Source of the DNA: Phoronis ovalis
Lineage: Eukaryota > Phoronida > Phoronidae
DNA: 14,290 nt
Direction: 5' to 3'
Assembly: GCA_028565635.1 (NCBI GenBank)
Contig: JAOXYB010033162.1
Span: 1-14,290 of the forward strand
The position numbers and the translations under genes were made by a program. A model generated the notes under the pieces. The model did no database searches. It had not been told where the DNA came from and saw only the letters and a list, made by a program, of their open reading frames with translations. Below are positions 1 through 9,704 of this stretch, piece after piece; position 1 is the stretch's first letter; each line of letters starts with the position of its first letter.

Positions 1-954
1 GTAAGATTTTCTGTTTGGCAATAAATAGATTATTATATGGTAATCACGTCACTGAGACTTTTTATGTTACACCATTTAGCAATCTTCCACCAAATGGCGA
101 TGACACAATAATAGAAGCACCACCTAGTGGGAATAAAATAAAACTAATTTGGAAACCTGTCACAACTGTGCTCTGTATCCGCCCCTGATAGCTTAACCAT
201 TTTGGCCAAGAAAATTTGACTTCTTTGCATGCATGTGGACACAGTTTGGCCAAACCAAATTTAGAAAATATCACAATTTTTCACACCTGTTTGAAATTTC
301 AAGTAATCTATGAAATTTGGTGTAAAGACATGTTTGTTTATTTTGTGTATGCTTTTTAAAAGGCTTAAAACTTTTAAGCACAAACTACAGGAAAATTAGA
401 AAGTTAACATATTAATGTATTTGCAACAAGAAATTTGAAAATAACCATAAAATTTGAACAGTAGAAGCACCAACAACATTTCAGTGACATATATTTCCCA
501 GGGGGGGCAGTCAATACGAAAATGGGTACCCATGTTCCAACATGGCTTTTCAAAAAAGCCCCTAAGAAGTGAAATTCTGCAAAAAAATACACCCCCCCCC
601 GAAGCATGCGAGTATTTTTGGAAAAAATACATCCCTAAGAAGTGACTTTTGAGAAAAAACACCCCTAAGGAAGTGTTACACCTACTAAAAAAACAATCGG
701 CCTTTTCGTGATTTTAGCCAACAGACCTTAAGCGTGTTACGCTCCAGTGGTTAAAAAAACATACCCTTTCACGCAAAATTTTGTTGGAACATGCGTACCT
801 ACCCACTATTATATTGACTGCTCCCCCTCCCCAGATATTTTTAAACCTTCCATTATATATTAGAATAGGCAGGATAATTCGTATTACATAATCAAAACAT
901 AAGTAAACCCCAGATGAATAATTGTATTGTGCAACATTTTGTTAATATGCTTAC
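1..954 (-). other. USE1 intron 3 (partial), no exon recognised
   Basis: The stretch between the USE1 exon 3 donor (GT at 954-953) and the window edge shows no further USE1 exon. Its open frames (for example 62-274 minus and 396-662 minus) resemble no protein I know, and the second one lies across repeat sequence. It contains the inverted-repeat element at 491-838, a 10-base C run near 591-600 and a CTCF-like word near 87-100. Confidence 0.7.
491..838. mobile_element. Inverted-repeat element with internal A-rich/C-rich tandem units
   Basis: Arms of about 52-57 bp face each other. GCAGTCAATA (507-516) pairs with TATTGACTGC (812-821), and CATGTTCCAACA (531-542) pairs with TGTTGGAACATG (782-793), with a G-run/C-run at the outer ends. 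The interior holds degenerate units of roughly 30 bp containing CCCTAAGAAGTG-like cores near 561, 633 and 662, each preceded by an A run. No transposase is present, so it is either a non-autonomous element or a chance palindromic pairing of repeats. It lies in USE1 intron 3. Confidence 0.65.
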
Positions 955-2714
955 CAATTTTTCTGCTTCTATAAGTCCTTTCAAGAAGTCTACTTTTCTT
1001 GAATAGTCTTTTAATATCTGGTCATTGGCTATGCTGGAATGTAATAACAAAGGAAAGTATGTGAATTAAAAATGTTCTACTGTCAAATGTTTACACTTTC
1101 TAAGAACTTTTTGCTGGCCAGAAATGTTAAGGCAAAATAATTCCATAACTGTTTTATTGCTGCAAGTCAGGAACAAACAATAGTGCTAGTTAATATACGA
1201 AAATAATGTACAAAAAGGAAATTGGGTGGAAAATATTCAGATGAAAGATGCTTATAAATTTATCTACACCCTATGCATAATTATTTTAGTTCGAACAGGT
1301 AACATAATTCATGAAGCCCATAAATTAATAAATCTTATTGCTTCCAAAACAGGTATAATGCATTCTTATATTTTATTCACAAATCATATTCCTGGTGCAT
1401 GCTGTGAAGTTTTCCTTTTCCACTCTTAGTTGCATGATCGCTAATATCTGCAAGGCTGCAAGAACGATATCAAACATCATATAAAAAGAAAGTTTGCACC
1501 AAAAACAAAAGCAGTAATTATTAATGCATGGTAGTAGGCTTACCTTGGTAATTTTTTAAGTTCTGATAGCTGGTCTTGTAGAGAAGAGACATACTAGAAA
1601 CAAAATTATAAACAATTTATTCCCTTTGAAAAAAAGAGTCACATGCGAAACATATATTATCCTTGCTGTGTATGCCTGAGACCAGGGGGAGTATTCAAGG
1701 TATTTTTTGGTGGGGGTGTGCAGCCCAGTTGAAAATTTTGGATTTGGATTGTATACTTCTTATTTTTTTGGATTGCTACCATAAAGAAATTCAAAAATTT
1801 GGACTGCTACCCCTACTTACAGCAAATAATTTGGATTGATATGAGGTTTGTATCCATAAAAAGATTTTTGGAATTTGGTTTGTATCAGTCAGTTTGCACA
1901 AAAATGGATTGCTACTCAAATATTTTAAAATTTTGGATTGCTACCCTTATATTTCACAAAATTTGGATTGCTACCCTTATATTTCAAAAATTTGGATTGG
2001 GTTTGTTACCACAAGATAAACTTTTGGCACTGTACCCCGGGCACTCAGGTATAACCCTTCTACTAAAACTGCCAATTGTCCTACTCTAAACGGGCAAGGG
2101 TCATGTAGCCAGAACCAGCCAGTCGCGTTTTTTCTATTTTAACAAAAATGTAAGGACGTTATTTTTTATATAATGGTCATAGATCTTTTGTATGCCTATT
2201 GTTCAACTAAATATATATTTCATAACTGACCCTACAGCAAGCCACATGTTTCCAGAGCTACTAAACCAGTCGGCTACTATTTGTCGCCATTTTCTTGTGG
2301 CGGTTTTTAAGGGGGGTTCGAACGAACTATCCTCGGTTAACTTTCATTATAGTGTACAATCTTCTTGCACTAAGGTTCTACATTGCGTTGTAAATTATTT
2401 GCTATCAAGACCAAAATAAAAACAAAGGAAACTGCAATTATTTTACGGCACGAAGTATTTAAATAAATAATTACACGTGGCGGTACAAATTCAATTTGAC
2501 AACACGTTTGATGTGAACCCATGGTTTGAGCAGTATTATTTTATTCGAAATATCATAAATTACGAAAAGTAATAAGAAGTAAAATTTAAACACAGTGCAT
2601 TTCAATTCATTTACTTACCTTTTCCATTCGCCAATCACCCATTCTCTTCTCCGCTGCCATAATTTCACAGCGGTGAAGAAGACGTTTAAAATTCACCTCC
2701 ACCTTGGAAGTCAT
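955..2714 (-). CDS. USE1: USE1, vesicle transport SNARE of the ER (N-terminal part, three exons)
   Basis: Minus-strand coding exons 2714-2619 (32 codons), 1593-1544 and 1033-955 join in frame (phases 0, 2, 0) into 75 residues. All acceptors are AG and all donors are GTAAG(T/C). The start ATG has A at -3. The protein begins MTSKVEVNFKRLLHRCE and continues with MAAEKR, DW-R-EKY and SRKVDFLKGLIEAEKL. These blocks match the N-terminus of vertebrate USE1 (LLSRCE, MAAEKR, EWRLEKYV, WKVDFLKGMLQAEKL, recalled from memory). USE1 is a tail-anchored Q-SNARE on the ER membrane that works in Golgi-to-ER retrograde fusion. Human USE1 is about 259 aa, so the SNARE motif and C-terminal membrane anchor must be encoded left of position 1; intron 3 runs off the edge. 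Introns 1 and 2 are 1025 and 510 bp. The gene is divergent from the SAXO5-like gene. Identity is secure; only the partial extent is uncertain. Confidence 0.93.
1682..2046 (+). repeat. Dispersed element A with ~30-bp degenerate minisatellite (USE1 intron 1)
   Basis: The left end reads CCAGGGGG (1682-1689), then 19 bases, then GGTGGGGGTGTGCAGCCCAG (1709-1728). The middle repeats a TTTGGATTGCTACC core at about 1746, 1770, 1801, 1833, 1870, 1906, 1935, 1965 and 1994; spacing is 24-37 bp, settling to 29-30 bp in the last copies. The right end is TGTACCCCGGGCACTC (2031-2046). Both ends are similar to those of the element at 13076-13558. The 96-aa open frame at 1799-2089 is the repeat read in one frame (period near 30, a multiple of 3), giving WIATLIF-type peptide repeats, and is not a gene. 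Confidence 0.75.
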
Positions 2715-2957
2715 TTTTATGCAGGTCTGGTAGTTTAGCAGTAAAGTAAATCACAGTACTGCAGTAACAGAACCTAAGCTTACTAATGATAATAGTCGAA
2801 TAAAAACTTCATTTGTATCAAATTATTTCGAAATAACATTAATTCTTAGTTCATTATCTAATCTCTTTATTAAAATTAATGCCGTATTTATGAGAGTTAT
2901 TAATTGTGTTAAACCTGTAAAACCCTATTATATTGTTCTCTAAAGCTAAAGAGTTCT

Positions 2958-2964
2958 ACTTCCG
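2958..2964 (-). promoter_or_regulatory. ETS-family-like site (ACTTCCG)
   Basis: ACTTCCG is the complement of the ETS core CGGAAGT, common in housekeeping promoters. It lies 244 bp upstream of the USE1 ATG and 10 bp from the X-box-like site. Seven bases alone are weak evidence. Confidence 0.3.
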
Positions 2965-2973
2965 TTTTCAATG

Positions 2974-2988
2974 GTCTCCATAGACAAC
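2974..2988. promoter_or_regulatory. RFX X-box-like site
   Basis: GTCTCCATAGACAAC fits the relaxed X-box pattern RYYNYY-N(1-3)-RRNRAC on both strands, with half-sites GTCTCC and GACAAC and a 3-base spacer. Each half has one mismatch to the strict GTNRCC/RGYAAC form. RFX factors drive ciliary genes in animals, and the gene to the right looks axonemal, so position and target agree. A single degenerate match can occur by chance. Confidence 0.4.
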
Positions 2989-3033
2989 GTATACAAAGCT
3001 ACGGATATACAATACAGCTGCAGGTGAATTTAT

Positions 3034-3072
3034 CCAACCATTTTAATCCAGCTATTAGCTGTCTATGGTTGG
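3034..3072. repeat. Nested palindrome in the intergenic region
   Basis: CCAACCA (3034-3040) pairs with TGGTTGG (3066-3072). Between them is the 13-base perfect palindrome CAGCTATTAGCTG (3049-3061), with a one-base centre. Confidence 0.6.
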
Positions 3073-3603
3073 CTTAGACGAGAATAAGAGTAAGATTATA
3101 TTGACTAGGAAACGAAGTAAGCAAAGCTGTCAGCATATTGTACTAATTAAATATTACCAGGTATTAAAGATAAAGTTTGAAACTTTTAAAAAACTTTTCT
3201 AACACATTTTGCTACTTTACTAGATCGGGTTCATTACTTTTTATAGTGAATAGTGAATTTGTAGATCATTTCTATTAGGGTGTTGGTATATTTGTTTTAC
3301 TATTAAATCAAGGTTTCTTTGAAAGAATGTAAAATTCAACTGCTGCTATACGAGTCACATGAAAAGTAAATTATTTGGTTGAAGATTTATTTTGTAAAGT
3401 TCTACCAAACTTTTTGGACCCTCTCCATTATAAATTTTAAAATTAAGTTTTCTTACCTGTCAGATCTGTTTCTATTCATACAGGCTTTGCTACATAAAAT
3501 GAACATTTTTATTTAATTTATATTTCCTCAATTAAAGATTATCATTGCACTTGCTCAATTTTGCCATTGTTACCACAATGTTATATATTTACCATTTTTT
3601 CAG

Positions 3604-3664
3604 GCAAAATAAACCTCACTGTATAGCTTTGGTGTAAAGGACTAGCCAACTGCACCTCATCAAG
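3604..3664 (+). other. 5' UTR part of SAXO5-like exon, after a likely UTR intron
   Basis: A good acceptor (ACCATTTTTTCAG, 3591-3603) precedes 61 non-coding bases and then the start ATG in the context CAAGATGG. This suggests at least one upstream non-coding exon in 2990-3300, not firmly located. Confidence 0.5.
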
Positions 3665-6600
3665 ATGGCAGGTGTAACAGTAAAGAACCCGATCATTACT
3701 CCAGAGAGAGGAACAAATTATTTGATGAGTTCACATTTCCAGACAGCACAAGATCGCAATGTCCAACCTCGAAATATGCAGAGTGTCTTCAAACATGATT
3801 ATCCACCATGGAATATACTTGGACGTCCAGGTGGTGCGGATCCCCCACCACCAGCAGCTTTTCTACATAGTGACGCCCGCTACTTCAACAATAAATCCTC
3901 AGAGACAACTAAACAATTTCAACCAATACCGTTAACCAAACGAGAATTACAAAATGATAATAACAAACTGCGTCAAACAAATTTTAAAATGGATGCGGAT
4001 TTGAGTAAATTTGATTCATTTCACACGACGCATAACCTACATTACCCAGCAAGAAGTGGAGGTCCCATTGAGCGTGCTCAGCCAATACAGGATCTATTAA
4101 AAAGTAATATACCACAGGGAGATTTTGAAAAGGCTCCTCAACCTATGTCTGATTACAGAGACAGGTTCCGTGGCCATGATACTAACAAGCACAAGATCGA
4201 CAAAGCCAGTAACATGCATGAAGGTGAGATTTGAAAATTTAATTCAACAGGCTAGAAGCATTTTGTTGCTTGATAACGTACATGTATGTCTTCTTATTAC
4301 AAATTAATAGAATACTAAAATTAATGTATGTTCACATTGATAACCAAATTCACGTATTTGTTTGTGAGAAAATATCTACAATTAACACATCTTGTTTGTT
4401 TGCTGGTATATGTCAGGACAGTGAGTTATTTTGCTATATAAATAAATATAGGCGAATTAAGCCAAAGTTTTTGTATTGATTTGTTTCCCCACAAAGGACT
4501 ATTATTTTAAATAGTTTTTATTGATTTTTAAATCTGTCACAATCAATAATCTTGTTTATAGCACTTAGTGCTTCATTGTATGTAACTATTTATTATTCAC
4601 ATTGATTAATAATATAGACTAAACGTGGAACAAATTATCTCATTAAGCTTTATATATGTGTTGCAATCTTGACTCTACGCTTGAAAATTAAAGTGGAAAT
4701 CACAGTTCTAGCTGGCTTTATATTTGCGAGGCTTACCATTAAACACAGTGGCAGATTTAAAGAGGGGATGCTCAACTTTCAGAAAAATTATATTTATTAA
4801 ATAGCAATAAAATTCTCACCCCCTGGAGAAAATTCTTGATCTGCCACTGAAACAGTTACTATAGTTATAGATTTATTTTATGAATTTTGGGGTGTCATGG
4901 CTGGCATAGTATATACATTTATTTCTTCAGAATAAAATTAAACAAAGTTGTTACCTGTTCCCTTATAACTAATGAAATAACTAATCTGAAATAATCTATA
5001 AGAATACTTACAATAATAGTAACAAATATTATAAGTAAAAATTCATAGATGACAGAAATTTACAATACAATGCCATTTTTGTGTCTTGCAGGAGGACCAC
5101 CCACAGTTAAAGGTGATCAGAGAACACACACATATAGTACCACCCATACTGATATTTACCAAGGATCCTGGCTTCCAAAGATCCAGAGTTTTCCACCTGT
5201 AAGTAGTAGAAGCAATGCAATATATACCATAGCAGCTGTACGATAATATTTATTACAGCTTTGCTATAATTTTTACTACGTTAGGATATAGGGAATCTTG
5301 GTTAAAACTTTGAGACAACTATATATGTTACAAGGTCTTACATGTGTGATTTGTGTTTATGTATAAAACAGAAGTTAAAAAATATTTCAAATTTTTTTTA
5401 TGTTAGTCGCTTAGGGTTAACAATAAAAAGTGTTGTTTTTTATTGAAAACAGAACTTGATGCTTTTATTCATTTGATATTTTCTCAGATTATGCAAGAAC
5501 ATGTAGAATTTCTTTTTTTTCATTAAAACACTGTTAAATCTTATTTTATCTTTTCTTCAGCCTCCTCCTGGATCAAATATTCCACAGGGAGACCAGGAAA
5601 AGCTAGTAACTCTTAGGTCCACAATGAGAGAAAGTTACTTAGACACAAAAGGCAGCAAACCACAAAAGCCTTTAGGCCAGCAGCAGGTTACAAACTTCCG
5701 TCTGACAGATGGGCATGGAACATGGCAGGATTACCTGAGTACAGCCAAACAGAGTTATACAATCAAAGATTTCTCAAGTGAGTTAAAATAATGCAAGTTT
5801 GAGGAATTGCCAACAGATGGTGGCATATAAGACTGATTCGTGTCTGTTTGTACCTTATGCCATATCCATTACCACTGATTTGTATGTTTTTATAGAGTAA
5901 TTTATAATGCCAGTTTGACCACTAAATTTGTAATAAGCATTTTTTGTTATTTTTGCAGAAGACCCCTTCACTCGAGACAAGCATCGTAACCACTCAGATG
6001 TTCCTTCTGGAGACACAGATGCAGCAAGAATTCAAGATCAGCAAAATACAACTACAAACAGATTTTATGAGTCTATGGTAGGTACAAACACTTATATTCA
6101 GTCACACGAGTATGGCAGTCCTCCCTGGGTGTGTACAGCCACAAACGATTGTGAAGTCGGTTCTGACATCTAGTGGTGAACATGCAAAATTTTACAAAAA
6201 TCAGCAATGTATAACCACAACACACACAACTAGACTCTGTAAACTAGACTCTATGAAGTTTTTGATGTTTTATAATTATTCTTTTTTTAAGAATTAATGC
6301 TTTCTTTATTTATTTTAAGGACCCTTGTATTAATTCTTTGATTTGTTTGCTAAATTAAAAAAAGCTTAATTCTTAACATTATATTACCATTTTCTGTCAT
6401 AACCAAGCATGTCTTTACTTTCAACATTTTTAACACAAACAAATTAAGTTAAATCTCTTATTATTATCTTATTCTTTCTTACTGTATTATACTATTTGTT
6501 CTCATATCTGATAATTTCTTTTCATCTTTGTAATGGCATTGCATATTTTTACAGAAATTGAAATGTCCACCTATTGAACACAAGGTAAATGGTTGCTGTA

Positions 6601-8421
6601 GCAACTGTATATAGTCTTAGGTAGTAAAATAGTAATAAAGCCAGATTACATCTGTTCATAGGTATACAGCTAGAATAGGCAACACTCCTGACAATATTTA
6701 TTGTTGTGTTATATTTGTGGTTAAATTTTGTTGCAGTTATACCTTGTTGGTAATTGAATCCTTAGGGAAAATTTGTTAATATATTTATATTGTTTCTTTA
6801 AAATGTTTACACATTTTTAAAAGTATTTAAAAATACTTACAGGTAACTGCTGTGAACCATTAGACATTTGAAAATACTTTTGAAATGTTTTCATTTAGTC
6901 CGTACTCGTAGCTTTTGTATTTTAGGTTATATCGATTTCTCAAAAAGCTTTGTATTGCAAATACCAAGCTGCTGTAATAGATCAGATGTAGTAGCATAGT
7001 TTAAGTATAGTGTTACTATATAGTTAGAGTGATGTACGTAGGATATTGTTGTGTGCTGTCCAAACAAAGTATCAAATGCTTCATTACTAATAATTAAGTT
7101 GATGTCCATCTAGGACATCAATTGATGTTTTATCATAATTTTTAAACTGTAACTGAATATCAATATTATGCACCATTTTTGCATTGTTCTATATAACATT
7201 GAATTACAATAATGGATGAAATATATATAAAAATATAGTTTATATATACTTGCCTTTTAATGCTAAAGTTTCTTTCTCTTCAGCTGCCAGACAAAAGCAA
7301 GTATAGAAACAAGATTCTTTCTGGTGCTAACCTACGGACAAAGAGCAATGTATGGTTTGGTGATCCACCCCAGAACTTTGATTTCTACGATACGACTCAT
7401 GAATCTACATACACTCCACAATCTGTACCATACTCGTACAATAAGGATGCAGCATGTCAGAACAAGAGTATCATTCCACTGGATTACTTTCGTGAGTACA
7501 TCAGACATCTTGTTTGTTACACTTCAGTAGGTTGTTCCTTGACCTCTGGTATTATCAAATAGCACCTCACCATAACTATTACCCATAACCAAGCTTGAAG
7601 ACTGACATAATTCTTACACAATACTAATGCGGCAAAGAGATATATTATTGGAGTAAACAATCAAGATTAAGGTTCTCAAGATACAATATTTAGTTGCATT
7701 CATATATGCTGCCATCTTTCCTATATAGTGATCGTGTTTCAGATTTTCCCAATTTATTAGATCTAGATCACACAACAGATTGAACAATCAGTAAGCTTCA
7801 AACCAAGTGCATTTCCTAATGAAATGTGTACTTCAGGGAGTAAAAAATAATTACATTATACAACATTAGATCTTATTTATTACAGCTAATGAACCAAAGC
7901 ATGCAGTAACTTGGTTAGATTTTCAAAACCCACTGCAAGACAGAGAAGTTCTAAATCCAGTTGCATTATCAAGGGTAAGTGTTTTTACGGCCTTATAAAT
8001 GCAACCTGATTTTAATATTAAAACTATATACAGACTATTTATATATAGGTTTTGCATGGAACCTTCAAATATTTACTGTACAAGATTTCATTTTGTGTTC
8101 CGTTTTCCATGTATTAATCAAATATCCTTTTAACAAGAAGTGACTTTAACCATGAAATGCAATAATAAAAACATCAATAATTATTTTATTGAGAGATAAT
8201 AAGCCTGATAATTTTTCAACAAAATCGCATAAAAAATTAATATACAATGTTTATTATTTCAGCTGCGAGCCTCCCACATTCATCCTCCACTTGGTGGCGA
8301 GAGACATTTTAGTACACAATACGTTGAGTCATATATACCAAAATCACAGTCGGAAAAAGAAGGTTACGATCGTGGTCGATTACAGAAAAGCTCAGTACCC
8401 ATTGGAACTTTACCAAGATAA
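3665..8421 (+). CDS. SAXO5: SAXO5/TEX45 (C19orf45)-like axonemal microtubule protein, eight exons
   Basis: Exons 3665-4223, 5092-5198, 5561-5777, 5959-6077, 6555-6584, 7284-7491, 7886-7974 and 8263-8421 join in frame into 495 aa. All introns are GT-AG (181-868 bp) with matching phases. The ATG context CAAGATGG is strong. The protein is polar and Pro/Gln/Asn-rich, with no signal peptide or membrane segment. It repeats an S-x-[IV]-P-x-G-[DT] motif: SNIPQGD at 147-153 and 227-233, SDVPSGD at 307-313, SSVPIGT at 486-492, and a variant SIIPLDYF at 406-413. HPPLGGERHFSTQY near 450-463 and a five-proline run at 221-225 also stand out. Size and motif style fit TEX45/SAXO5 (about 500 aa in human), thought to stabilise or line axonemal microtubules. 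That identification is from memory. The gene model is secure; the family name is moderately so. Confidence 0.8.
4746..4849. mobile_element. hAT-like MITE, 104 bp
   Basis: Perfect 11-bp terminal inverted repeats CAGTGGCAGAT (4746-4756) and ATCTGCCACTG (4839-4849) are each flanked directly by AAACA (4741-4745 and 4850-4854), a possible 5-bp target duplication. The CAGTGGC start is typical of hAT elements, most of which make 8-bp duplications, with some groups making 5-6 bp. There is no coding content. It lies in the first coding intron of the SAXO5-like gene. Confidence 0.7.
6555..6584 (+). other. 30-nt microexon of the SAXO5-like gene
   Basis: The exon is bounded by TTTTTACAG and GTAAAT and encodes ten residues (KLKCPPIEHK) with phase 0 on both sides, so skipping it would keep the frame. 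Joining exon 4 directly to exon 6 is equally open, so inclusion is likely but rests on the splice sites alone. Confidence 0.7.
7099..7121. repeat. Short perfect hairpin in SAXO5 intron
   Basis: TTGATGTCC (7099-7107) and GGACATCAA (7113-7121) form a 9-bp stem with a 5-base loop, followed at once by a further TTGATGT (7122-7128). It is intronic and no function is apparent. Confidence 0.5.
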
Positions 8422-9237
8422 TTTGTTCATAATTTTGAAGCATCTTGTAATAACTGTTTCGCATATGTGATATTTTACATCATTGGATAATGAACACTTG
8501 TACTAAGTATCTGCAGAAGCATTTGCCACCAAAATTTGTTTTGTTTTTCATGTCATAGCTCATCTGTATAATATAATATAGGGTAGTAACATTTTATCCT
8601 ACAAGTGTGAAATTAAATCAAATCTTATTTCGTGTAGTAAGCGGGGGAACAATTTTACTACACTAAAATAACATATCGAAAAATTTGAGAGGTTGACCTG
8701 CTTATTTCACTGGTTAGACAACCATTCGCCAACTCTACAGATTAGTAATAGGATACACTTTATAAATAATGCAAATACTTCTGCAGTTCATATAATTAAA
8801 ATGCTAATAATGCAAATACTTCTGCAGTTCATATAATTAAAATGCTAATAATGCAAATACTTCTGCAGTTCATAATTAAAATGCTAATAATGCAAAATAC
8901 TTCCCGCAGTTCATATAATTTGTAGTAATGTTTATGTTAATCCGAATTTTCATGCTCTTCAGGCAGACTTATGCACAAAAGCATGTTTTTTGTAAATATT
9001 ACTTTTCATGGTTTTCATACCAGAATATGATGCAAATATTGCTAAATTATTTTGCATGTTTTAAAACCCAGTACTTGACAGGTTTATCAGCCAGACTTTT
9101 ATATGATGACGTTAAATGATAATTATTTTTTTGTTTTCAACAACCATGTGTAGCTTGTCAGAGTTTTCTTTGTTATGATTATGTATTGATATTAAATCAA
9201 ATACTATGTTTTAATCTCACTCCATTTATTTTTATTA
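8422..9237 (+). other. SAXO5-like 3' UTR
   Basis: From the stop codon to the first AATAAA on this strand there are 816 AT-rich bases with no further exon signals. It holds the 41-bp tandem repeat at 8765-8920. The 63-aa frame at 8928-9119 has no recognisable features. Confidence 0.6.
8765..8920 (+). repeat. 41-bp tandem repeat, four copies, in the SAXO5 3' UTR
   Basis: Copies start at 8765, 8806, 8847 and 8886 (spacing 41, 41, 39). The unit opens AATAATGCAAATACTTCTGC and ends ATTAAAATGCT. The first two copies are identical, the third lacks two bases, and the fourth is diverged and truncated. The octamer ATGCAAAT is intact in the first three copies (8769, 8810, 8851). Confidence 0.92.
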
Positions 9238-9243
9238 AATAAA
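9238..9243 (+). terminator. Polyadenylation signal AATAAA, SAXO5-like gene
   Basis: This is the first canonical AATAAA after the stop at 8421, followed by a TGTTGT-containing stretch. A second AATAAA at 9363-9368 could serve as a distal site. Confidence 0.6.
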
Positions 9244-9423
9244 ATCTGCTTATTACTGTTGTATACGTTTCTAAACAAACTAAGCCCTTTTATATTTACA
9301 ATCTGAGTATACACACAAACAGGCTAAATGCAGCTGCTAACCACTAGTCTGCAGATTGTTTAAATAAAAATGACCGGGCTGTAAATCCACAACATATTAC
9401 AAACAGTTTTCTGTCACTTAAAC

Positions 9424-9429
9424 TTTATT
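9424..9429 (-). terminator. Polyadenylation signal AATAAA, NDUFA13
   Basis: TTTATT on the plus strand reads AATAAA on the minus strand, 276 bases past the NDUFA13 stop. Downstream on that strand are TGTTTGT and TGTTGTGG, a GU-rich element as expected. Confidence 0.65.
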
Positions 9430-9704
9430 TTAATCTTAAATTTCATCTGTCAGAGGAAGCAAGTTCATTCTTTTGATAAAGATGAAACATAAAGGTAATT
9501 TTAAAAACTTTATCAGATGGTATCACAAGAACCTACACCATTTCCTGCATATGGGTGATTTGAAAAACTTTTCCCAGTTATTAAGCAGCTCCAGTTAGAC
9601 ATATGACCAGTTTTGGCTTGTAACCAAAAATAACATAACACATGCACTTCAAAATGTCACAAATAATACTACTTGTTTCCCAGGTTCCTACATTTATCTT
9701 AACG

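Larger units (their letters stand above)
2715..3603. promoter_or_regulatory. Divergent intergenic region between USE1 and the SAXO5-like gene
   Basis: These 889 bases separate the USE1 start codon (minus) from the first recognised SAXO5 exon (plus), so they should hold the promoters of both genes and probably a non-coding first exon and intron of SAXO5. A donor-like CAG|GTGAAT at 3021-3026 could end such an exon, which is inference. No TATA box is convincingly placed. An X-box-like site, an ETS-like site and a nested palindrome are annotated separately. No coding sequence is seen. Confidence 0.6.

Noticed and set aside
1-6. GTAAGA at the window start, like a plus-strand splice donor
   Set aside because: The local gene (USE1) is on the minus strand and the preceding sequence is not available; six bases are not enough.
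1799-2089. 96-aa plus-strand open frame with WIATLIF peptide repeats
   Set aside because: It is a translation of the ~30-bp minisatellite in USE1 intron 1.
6927-7109. 60-aa minus-strand open frame in SAXO5 intron 5
   Set aside because: No recognisable motif, AT-rich intronic sequence, no splice context on the minus strand.
8765-8920. Regularly spaced repeat considered as a CRISPR-like array
   Set aside because: Copies are contiguous 41-bp tandem units without unique spacers, in an animal gene's 3' UTR.
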